Source: Trueperaceae bacterium (GTDB lineage Bacteria; Deinococcota; Deinococci; Deinococcales; Trueperaceae). Taken from it: a stretch of 6,238 bases of DNA. Below, piece after piece: positions 1 through 5,593 of this stretch. Position 1 is the stretch's first letter, and each line of letters opens with the position of its first letter. The notes beneath the pieces are model-generated. The model made no database searches, had not been told where the DNA came from, and saw only the letters and a program-made list of their open reading frames with translations. The stretch covers positions 1 to 6,238 of the forward strand of contig PXAU01000258.1 in the NCBI GenBank assembly GCA_003567075.1, written 5' to 3'. A program made the position numbers and the translations under genes.

Positions 1-1
1 C

Positions 2-3000
2 GGCGTGCGCGAGGTCGTTCTGGCGGACGACGCGAGCGCCCTCGGCAAGGCTCTCGCGAGAGTGTTCGGGACCACGCCGAGCGACGACCCAGCCGCCGAT
101 CCCAGCTTGACGCTGGCCGCGCGCGTCCAGCGCCTGGTGGGCAACGTCGAGGCGCTGGCGCCCGCCCTCGAGCGCTCGCTGGAACTGGTGTGCACCGCGC
201 TGGAGCAACCGTACGGCGAGACGTGGTTGCGAGCGGTGGGGAGCGATGCGTTCGAGCCGGGCCCGAGCTTCGACGGACGACCGGCCTACGCGAGCCTGCG
301 CGAAGGCGTGCCCGGCAGCCTCGCCACGGGGGTGCTGCGCGAGGTGGTGAGCACCCGCCAGGCGCGGGTGGTGGCCGACCTCCGCCTCGATGCCGGGCGC
401 CGCTTCGAGCGTGGCCGCGACGCACTCGACCATGGCCTGGACGGGCTCACGGCGGTACCGGTGCTCGTCGCGGACCAGGTGAAGGCGGTGATCCTGACCC
501 TGGGCCGCGACGGGCGCGCGCTCGATCCGCGCGTGCGCGGGGTACTGCAGGTCGCGGCGGAGCACATCGGCGCGCTGCTCGGGCAGCGCAAGGCGCACGG
601 CCTGCTGGCGCGTGAACACGCGCAACTCGAGGCGCTGCTCGACCTCCTGGGCGAAGGCGTGATGGCCTGCGACGCAAACGGCCGCGTCACCCTGTTCAAC
701 CGCGCCATGGCTCGCTTCCACGGTCAGCGGCCGGCCCCCAACACCGATCTCGAAGGCTGGAGCGAGCGCTGCGGACACTTCCTCGCCGATGGCGTCACCG
801 CCATGCGCGACGCGGAGCTGCCACTGCTGCGGGCGCTGCGAGGCGAGCACGTCGATGGCGAACGGTTCGTGATCGCAGCACCGGGCGCGCGGCGCCGTCC
901 CGTGCGGGCCGCGGCTCGCCCCATCGATCACGCCGACGGCCGTCGGGCAGGCGCCTTGATGGTCGTCCAAGACGAAAGCCAACAGGTCGCCGCGAGCGCC
1001 GCGGTGGCCGGTGCCAGCGAACGCGCGCTGCGCTCGTTCACCCTCCTGCTGGACCACCTGGCCGACCTGGCCTTGCGCCTCGGCGAAGCGACCCGGCTGG
1101 AGGAGGCCTGGCCGGCGTTCGCCGACTTCGCCGAACGTACGCTCGGCGCCGACGAACTGCACGTCATCCGCACCGACGGCGCCGACGCACGACGCCCACG
1201 CGTCTTGTACGCGACGACGCGCCTGTCGTCGGCAGCGACCTCGTCACGGGCCAACGCCTCGGTCAGCACGCTGGCCTGCGAGTCGATGCTGAGCCGCCGC
1301 CTGGTGATCGAGCACGACGCCGAGCGCCCGGGCCTGCTGCCCGATCGCCTCATGCGCTCTGCTGCCGCCGTCCCCATGACCATCGGCAACGACCTCCTCG
1401 GCGTTCTCGAGGTGCGCTCGGCGCGCCCCTTCGCCTTCGACGAGAGCGCCGGCGTCGCGCTCACCATGGCCGCCACCCTGGCCGCCATCGCGCTCGACCA
1501 TGCCGACCTGGTCGAGACCGAGCGCCGCTCGCGCACGGTGGCGGAGGCCTCCGCCCGCCACTTCCAGCAGATCTTCGCGGCGAACCCGGCGGCGGTGGCG
1601 ATCGTCACCCCGGAGGAGCACCGCATCATCGACGTCAACCCAGCGATGGAGGTGCTCAGCGGTTTCGACCGCGGCGCCCTCGTCGGGTGCAGCGCGCTGG
1701 AACTCGGCCTGTGGAGCGAGGACGACGCGCACGCCTTCAGCCACGGCAACGGCCACGCGGACGGTGACGGCGAGCACGAGATGCGTCTGCGCCGCCGCGA
1801 CGGGACGCGTCGCACATGCTTGGTCTCGGCCGAGACGACGGCGCTCGTGCGCGAGGGCGGCGGGTTGCAGCAGGCGCTGTTGGTGCTGGCACTGGACGTG
1901 ACCGATCGGCTCGAGCAGCAGCGCCAGCTGCGCGACCTGGCACGTTTCCGCGAGGGCCTGGTGGAGTTCGTGGGCGAGACCCTCTCGCACGGCTTCGACG
2001 ACGCCTTCTACCAGCGGCTGCTGGAGGCGGCCGTGCGCGCGACGCCCGGTGCGGGGGCAGGCTCGCTGCTGCTGCGCGACCCGAGCGACGACGCCTACCG
2101 CTTCGTCGCCGCGAGCGGGTACGACCTCGACGGCCTGGGCGACCTCAGCTTCGACGATGCTGCGGTGGACGGCGATACCGACACCGAGCACGGGCTGGTG
2201 CACACGTTGCAGCGCATGCGCGCGAGGCCGGCGCGCTTGGAGACGGCGCCGCCGAGCGATGCCAGCGCCGCCGCGCCGGCATCGCTGTACGTCCCGATCG
2301 AGGTCGAGGGCCGGCGCATGGCGGTGCTGTGCCTCGACAGCCTACGCGACCCCGAGGCGTTCGACGATGAGGCGCGTGCGCTCGCCAGCGCCTTCGCCAC
2401 CCAGGTGGGCACGCTCATCAAGCGTCGCGCGCTCGAGCACGAACTCGAGCACATGGCCTACCACGACACCCTCACGGGCCTGCCCAACCGCGCCCTCTTC
2501 CGCGACCGTCTGCAGCAGGCCGTCACGCGCTCGCATCGCCACGACCACCGCGGCGCGGCGCTCTTCGTCGACCTCGACAACCTGAAGGTGACCAACGACA
2601 CGCTCGGGCACGCGATCGGTGACGCGCTGCTGCGAGCGGTGGCCGAACGCCTGCTGGCGACGGTGCGGGGCGAGGACACGGTGGCGCGCATGGGCGGGGA
2701 CGAGTTCACGGTGGTGCTCTCGGAGGTCGCGGATGCCGGCGCCGCAGCGTCGGTGGCGGAGAAGCTGCTGACGGCGCTGCGCCACCCCTTCCAGTTGCTC
2801 GGGCACGAGGTGCACGTGAGCGCGAGCATCGGCATCACGCTCTTCCCCGACGACGGTACCGACGCCGACACGCTCATCCGGCACGGCGACACCGCCATGT
2901 ACCAGGCCAAGGCGCAGGGCAAGGACCGCTACCGCTTCTTCACCCGCGAGATGAACCGCGCCTTGTTGGAGCGCGCCTCGCTCGAGGCGCAGCTGCGCTT

Positions 3001-3760
3001 GGCGCTGCAGCGTGACGAGTTGCGGCTCCACTTCCAACCGCGTGTGGCGCTCGTCGACGGCCGCATCACGAGCGTCGAGGCGCTCGCGAGGTGGTGGCAT
3101 CCCGAGCGCGGCGAGGTGCCGCCCAGCGCCTTCATCCCGGTGGCCGAGGACGCCGGCCTGATCGGCGCCGTCGGCACCCACCTGCTGCGCATGGCATGCC
3201 GGCAGGCCCGTGCCTGGTGCGACGCCGGCGTGCCCACGGTAGTGGCCTTCAACCTCTCCCCGAAGCAGCTGCAGGAGCGCGACGTGGTCGACACCGTGCG
3301 GCGCGTGCTCGAGGAGGCCGGCCTGGATCCCCGCTGGTTGGATCTGGAGCTGACCGAGAGCGCGGTGATGCGTAACGTTGCGGAGAACGTGGTCCGCTTG
3401 GGCCAGCTGCGTGCCCTCGGCGTCCACGTGTCGATCGACGATTTCGGTACCGCCTACTCCTCGCTCAACTACCTGAAGCAGCTGCCGGCCACCGCCCTCA
3501 AGATCGACCAGAGCTTCGTGCGCGACGTTGCTGTCGAGGGCGAGGCGGGTCGGCACGACTCAGCCATCGTGCGCGCCGTGGTGGCGCTCGCCAAGGCGCT
3601 CGAGTTGACCGCCATCGCCGAGGGCGTGGAAACCGAGGCGCAGCTGCGCTTCCTGCGCGAGTTGGGCTGCGACCAGGGCCAGGGCTACCTGTTCGCCTAC
3701 CCGGCCGACGCCGATTCCGTGACGTCATTGCTGCGCGAGGGCCGGATCCCGCTTCCTTGA
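2..3760 (+). CDS. Multi-sensor cyclic-di-GMP diguanylate cyclase/phosphodiesterase (GAF-PAS-GAF-PAS-GAF-GGDEF-EAL), probably 5'-partial
   Basis: Predicted cytoplasmic bifunctional enzyme that makes c-di-GMP from GTP (GGDEF) and hydrolyses it to pGpG (EAL). Numbering from the GTG at base 5: GAF1 about 50-195, PAS1 about 205-325, GAF2 about 345-500, PAS2 about 518-636, GAF3 about 645-805, GGDEF about 817-980, EAL about 995-1240. The GGDEF domain has DTLTGLPNR from 821, metal Asp856 in FVDLDNLK, the signature GGDEF at 897-901 and an RxxD product-inhibition site (RGED, 888-891) exactly five residues upstream. The EAL domain has EAL 1025-1027, Asn1083 (NLSPKQ), ELTES from 1115, DDFGT from 1145, KID 1166-1168, EGVET from 1206 and a final QGY, so both activities look intact. 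The only loop variation seen is DDFGTAYSS where Gly is more usual than Ala. No transmembrane segment is visible. The frame stays open to the left edge and the first residues resemble a receiver-domain end, so GTG 5 is probably not the real start. Which signals the GAF/PAS domains bind cannot be read from the sequence. Confidence 0.95.
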   Translation, partial: GVREVVLADDASALGKALARVFGTTPSDDPAADPSLTLAARVQRLVGNVEALAPALERSLELVCTALEQPYGETWLRAVGSDAFEPGPSFDGRPAYASLREGVPGSLATGVLREVVSTRQARVVADLRLDAGRRFERGRDALDHGLDGLTAVPVLVADQVKAVILTLGRDGRALDPRVRGVLQVAAEHIGALLGQRKAHGLLAREHAQLEALLDLLGEGVMACDANGRVTLFNRAMARFHGQRPAPNTDLEGWSERCGHFLADGVTAMRDAELPLLRALRGEHVDGERFVIAAPGARRRPVRAAARPIDHADGRRAGALMVVQDESQQVAASAAVAGASERALRSFTLLLDHLADLALRLGEATRLEEAWPAFADFAERTLGADELHVIRTDGADARRPRVLYATTRLSSAATSSRANASVSTLACESMLSRRLVIEHDAERPGLLPDRLMRSAAAVPMTIGNDLLGVLEVRSARPFAFDESAGVALTMAATLAAIALDHADLVETERRSRTVAEASARHFQQIFAANPAAVAIVTPEEHRIIDVNPAMEVLSGFDRGALVGCSALELGLWSEDDAHAFSHGNGHADGDGEHEMRLRRRDGTRRTCLVSAETTALVREGGGLQQALLVLALDVTDRLEQQRQLRDLARFREGLVEFVGETLSHGFDDAFYQRLLEAAVRATPGAGAGSLLLRDPSDDAYRFVAASGYDLDGLGDLSFDDAAVDGDTDTEHGLVHTLQRMRARPARLETAPPSDASAAAPASLYVPIEVEGRRMAVLCLDSLRDPEAFDDEARALASAFATQVGTLIKRRALEHELEHMAYHDTLTGLPNRALFRDRLQQAVTRSHRHDHRGAALFVDLDNLKVTNDTLGHAIGDALLRAVAERLLATVRGEDTVARMGGDEFTVVLSEVADAGAAASVAEKLLTALRHPFQLLGHEVHVSASIGITLFPDDGTDADTLIRHGDTAMYQAKAQGKDRYRFFTREMNRALLERASLEAQLRLALQRDELRLHFQPRVALVDGRITSVEALARWWHPERGEVPPSAFIPVAEDAGLIGAVGTHLLRMACRQARAWCDAGVPTVVAFNLSPKQLQERDVVDTVRRVLEEAGLDPRWLDLELTESAVMRNVAENVVRLGQLRALGVHVSIDDFGTAYSSLNYLKQLPATALKIDQSFVRDVAVEGEAGRHDSAIVRAVVALAKALELTAIAEGVETEAQLRFLRELGCDQGQGYLFAYPADADSVTSLLREGRIPLP

Positions 3761-3770
3761 AAGCGCGCTT
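3761..3770. repeat. 10-bp perfect palindrome AAGCGCGCTT between genes 1 and 2
   Basis: AAGCGCGCTT is its own reverse complement. It begins on the base after the first gene's stop codon and lies 18 bp upstream of the putative -10 of the hydrolase gene, overlapping where a -35 element would sit. It could be an operator, or a chance palindrome in GC-rich DNA. There is no second copy in the intergenic sequences of the window. Confidence 0.3.
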
Positions 3771-3788
3771 CGCCCGAGCGTGGCCGCG

Positions 3789-3800
3789 TACACTCGCGCA
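3789..3800 (+). promoter_or_regulatory. Putative leaderless promoter -10 (TACACT) of the carbon-nitrogen hydrolase gene
   Basis: TACACT at 3789-3794 fits the TANNNT -10 pattern and lies only five bases before the ATG at 3800. No purine-rich ribosome-binding site is seen in the 20 bases before the start. Transcription would begin at or next to the A of ATG, giving a leaderless mRNA. No convincing -35 lies at 16-18 bp spacing; the TTGAAA at 3757-3762, overlapping the preceding stop codon, is 26 bp away, which is too far. The call rests on the -10 position and on the same layout before the SDR gene. Confidence 0.5.
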
Positions 3801-4627
3801 TGGCCCAGGTGACCGTCGCTCTCGTCCAGACCGACCCAGGGACCGACAAGGCCGCCAACGTCGAGCAGGCGCTGGCGCTTATCGAGCAGGCCGCCGCCGG
3901 CGGCGCCGACTGGGTGGCACTGCCCGAGACCTTCCACCAACGCGCACCGAGCGGGCGCAAGCTGGCCGGCGCCGAGCCCGTCCCGGGCCCGCTGAGCACG
4001 GTCTTGGCCGAGGCTGCCGAGCGACACGGGATATGGCTCTTCGCCGGCAGCTTCAGCGAGCGCAGCGACGACCCCGAGCGCACCTGGAACACCAGCCTGG
4101 TGTTCGACCCTGAGGGGACGCAGGTGGCCAGCTACCGCAAGATCCACCTGTTCGACGTGCGCGTCGACGGGCAGGTGAAGGCGCAGGAGTCGGCGCGCAT
4201 CCTGGCCGGTGACGTGATCGTCACGTGCGACACGCCCATCGGGCCGGTGGGCTTGTCCATCTGCTACGACCTGCGCTTCCCCGAGCTCTACCGGGTCATG
4301 GCCCAGCGGGGAGCGGTCGCCTCGATGGTGCCCTCGAACTTCACGGTCCCGACCGGCCGCGACCACTGGGCGCCGCTGCTGCGGGCGCGCGCGATCGAGA
4401 ACGGCCAGTACGTGATCGCCGCCGCGACCATCGGTGGGGGCGCCGAGCGCGGCTTCGTGGCGTACGGCCGCTCGCTGGTGGTCGATCCCTGGGGCACGGT
4501 GATCGCCTGCGCCCCGGACGAGGTGGGTCTCACCTTCGCGCGCATCGATCCGGCGCGGGTGGCGCGGGTACGGCGCCAGATCCCGAGCCTCGAGCACCGG
4601 CGCCCCGACGTCTACGACAGCGCCTGA
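3800..4627 (+). CDS. Nit1/Nit2-type carbon-nitrogen hydrolase (probable metabolite-repair amidase)
   Basis: Soluble amidase of the nitrilase superfamily. The family hydrolyses small amides through a Glu-Lys-Cys triad, seen here as Glu43 (LPETF), Lys114 (YRKIHLFD) and Cys155 (SICYDLRFPE). Glu130 in the QES segment matches the additional conserved Glu of Nit enzymes. The 275-residue length is typical for a single-domain Nit protein. The C-terminal RRQIPSLEHRRPDVY and the DPWGT motif are hallmarks of the Nit1/Nit2 branch. By family knowledge the substrate is likely a deaminated glutathione (Nit1) or an alpha-keto acid omega-amide such as alpha-ketoglutaramate (Nit2). KIHLFD and AQRGA lean to Nit2, whereas the HRRPD end leans to Nit1, so I do not assign a symbol. 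The ATG at 3800 gives the standard N-terminus (MAQVTVALVQ, first strand of the fold). It lies 39 bp after the preceding stop and has its own -10-like element, so it is probably transcribed independently. A hairpin follows the stop. Confidence 0.93.
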   Translation: MAQVTVALVQTDPGTDKAANVEQALALIEQAAAGGADWVALPETFHQRAPSGRKLAGAEPVPGPLSTVLAEAAERHGIWLFAGSFSERSDDPERTWNTSLVFDPEGTQVASYRKIHLFDVRVDGQVKAQESARILAGDVIVTCDTPIGPVGLSICYDLRFPELYRVMAQRGAVASMVPSNFTVPTGRDHWAPLLRARAIENGQYVIAAATIGGGAERGFVAYGRSLVVDPWGTVIACAPDEVGLTFARIDPARVARVRRQIPSLEHRRPDVYDSA

Positions 4628-4638
4628 CACCGGGTCGC

Positions 4639-4666
4639 GCCCGCGCGACGGCGCCGCCGCGCGGGC
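4639..4666 (+). terminator. GC-rich hairpin after the hydrolase gene, possible terminator
   Basis: GCCCGCGCG at 4639-4647 pairs perfectly with CGCGCGGGC at 4658-4666, a 9-bp all-G/C stem with a 10-nt loop. It begins 12 nt after the hydrolase stop codon. No T-rich tract follows, so it is not a classical intrinsic terminator. In high-GC genomes such hairpins may still end transcription or protect the 3' end. In DNA this rich in CG, some chance self-complementarity is expected. Confidence 0.5.
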
Positions 4667-4668
4667 AG

Positions 4669-4703
4669 ATGACTGACGCGCCGCGCGCGGTGATGGCTGA
4701 CGC
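4669..4703. repeat. Imperfect 11-bp direct repeat upstream of the SDR gene
   Basis: ATGACTGACGC at 4669-4679 and ATGGCTGACGC at 4693-4703 differ at one base and start 24 bp apart, a little over two helical turns. The second copy contains the candidate -35 hexamer CTGACG of the SDR promoter. This would suit a regulator binding two sites on one face of the helix, but a duplicated promoter element or chance is equally possible. Confidence 0.35.
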
Positions 4704-4733
4704 CAGGGCCCCCGGCCGGCTATGCTCGGCGGA
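4697..4733 (+). promoter_or_regulatory. Putative leaderless promoter of the SDR gene (CTGACG - 18 bp - TATGCT)
   Basis: CTGACG at 4697-4702 matches four of six bases of TTGACA, followed after 18 bp by TATGCT at 4721-4726, a TANNNT -10. The ATG at 4733 lies six bases after the -10, so the transcript would begin at or very close to the start codon. GGCGG directly touches the ATG and is too close to act as a ribosome-binding site. The layout matches that before the hydrolase gene. Confidence 0.6.
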
Positions 4734-5521
4734 TGGACCTAGGACTCTCGGGCAAGCGCGCCCTCGTCAACGCCGCCGCCGCCGGTCTCGGCTTCGCCGT
4801 CGCCACCGCCCTCGCACGTGAAGGCGCCTCCGTCGCCATCTCCGACCTGCACGAAGCCCACGCCCAGGAGGCCGCAGCGCGCATCGCGGCCGACACGGGT
4901 GCCCGGGTGCACGGCTTCGAGGCCGACGTGGCCGACAAGGCCTCCGTCAAGCGCCTCGTAGCCGACGCCAGCGCCGCGCTCGGCGGCCTCGACGTGCTGG
5001 TCAACAACGCCGGCGGGCCACCCACGGGCGACTTCGACGCGCTCGACGAGAGCCACTGGGAACGCGGCTACAACCTCACCCTGATGAGCGTCGTGCGCAG
5101 CATCCGGGCCGTGCTGCCGCACTTCGAGGCGGCGGGGAGCGGCAGCATCCTCACGCTCCTCTCGTCGAGCGTGAAGCAACCGATCCCCAACCTGCTGATC
5201 TCGAACGTCTACCGTCCCGGGCTGGCGGCGCTCACCAAGTCGCTGGCGATCGAGTTCGCAGCCAGGGGAATCCGCGTCAACGGACTGGCACCGGGCCGTG
5301 CCAACACCGGGCGGGTGCGCCAGCTGAACGCGGCCTTGGCCGAGCGCCAGGGCAAGACACCCGAAGAGGTACTGCAGGCCTCACTCGCCACCATCCCGAT
5401 GGGCCGGCTGGCCGAGCCCGACGAGGTCGGTCGCGTGGCGGCGTTCCTGTGCTCGCCGGCCGCCTCGTACGTCACGGGGCACGTGATGCTGGTCGACGGC
5501 GCCTACGTCAAGGCGATCTGA
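4733..5521 (+). CDS. SDR-fold protein with altered cofactor motif and catalytic residues (3-oxoacyl-ACP reductase-like)
   Basis: A 262-residue protein with the full length and order of a classical short-chain dehydrogenase/reductase: Rossmann beta1 from residue 8, Asp65-Val66, NNAG at 91-94, Asn114, the catalytic Ser region 144-146, a PG motif at 187-188 and a C-terminal SYVTGHVMLVDGAY typical of FabG-like proteins. The glycine-rich motif reads NAAAAGLG (13-20) instead of TGxxxGxG. Counting 13 residues from Ser144, the catalytic Tyr position is Ser157 and the Lys position is Arg161 (segment SNVYR). A Tyr sits next to the Arg at 160. I recall a group of BKR-like SDRs (CDD cd05344) described as imperfect in both the NAD motif and the tetrad. 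GGPPTGDF and SVKQPIPNLL fit that group. Either it uses unusual chemistry or it is a binding or regulatory protein; the substrate is unknown. It is a separate unit from the hydrolase gene (105-bp gap with hairpin and promoter) and converges on the toast-rack gene. Confidence 0.9.
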   Translation: MDLGLSGKRALVNAAAAGLGFAVATALAREGASVAISDLHEAHAQEAAARIAADTGARVHGFEADVADKASVKRLVADASAALGGLDVLVNNAGGPPTGDFDALDESHWERGYNLTLMSVVRSIRAVLPHFEAAGSGSILTLLSSSVKQPIPNLLISNVYRPGLAALTKSLAIEFAARGIRVNGLAPGRANTGRVRQLNAALAERQGKTPEEVLQASLATIPMGRLAEPDEVGRVAAFLCSPAASYVTGHVMLVDGAYVKAI

Positions 5522-5547
5522 GGCGACCTGCGCCATCGATACGGCCA

Positions 5548-5580
5548 GGGACCGCTGGGGCCGGAAGCCGCAGCGGTCCC
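5548..5580. terminator. Strong hairpin between convergent genes, probable bidirectional terminator
   Basis: GGGACCGCTG at 5548-5557 is the exact reverse complement of CAGCGGTCCC at 5571-5580, a perfect 10-bp stem with a 13-nt loop. Within the loop GGC (5559-5561) can pair with GCC (5567-5569), extending the hairpin. It lies 26 bp after the SDR stop and 13 bp beyond the stop of the minus-strand gene, the expected place for a terminator shared by both. No U-tract follows on either strand, so the mechanism is uncertain. Confidence 0.65.
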
Positions 5581-5593
5581 CGTTGATAGGTGC

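Noticed and set aside
5..7. GTG at base 5 as the genuine start of the c-di-GMP protein
   Set aside because: Only four bases lie upstream, the frame is open through them, and the first residues look like the interior of a receiver domain; it is probably an internal Val codon.
1244..2203. Minus-strand open frame (319 codons) opposite the PAS2/GAF3 region
   Set aside because: It lies entirely within the large sensor gene and reads as low-complexity Arg/Ala/His/Val sequence typical of antisense GC-rich frames.
2342..3556. Long minus-strand open frame (404 codons) opposite the GGDEF-EAL region
   Set aside because: It is a high-GC shadow: composition is dominated by H, V, R, G and L with no domain signature, while the plus strand encodes unmistakable GGDEF and EAL motifs.
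3757..3762. TTGAAA as -35 for the hydrolase promoter
   Set aside because: The spacing to TACACT is 26 bp, far beyond the usual 16-19 bp.
3725..4630. Minus-strand open frame (301 codons) covering the whole hydrolase gene
   Set aside because: The opposite strand has the complete catalytic triad and family motifs; the antisense product shows no recognisable fold or start signal.
4225..4821. Plus-strand open frame overlapping the hydrolase end and the SDR start
   Set aside because: Arg/Gly/Ala/Pro-rich out-of-frame translation that spans an intergenic hairpin and promoter; no protein-like pattern.
2..5521. Genes 1-3 as one functional operon or novel system
   Set aside because: Separate promoter-like elements precede genes 2 and 3, a hairpin lies between them, and their predicted activities share no pathway.
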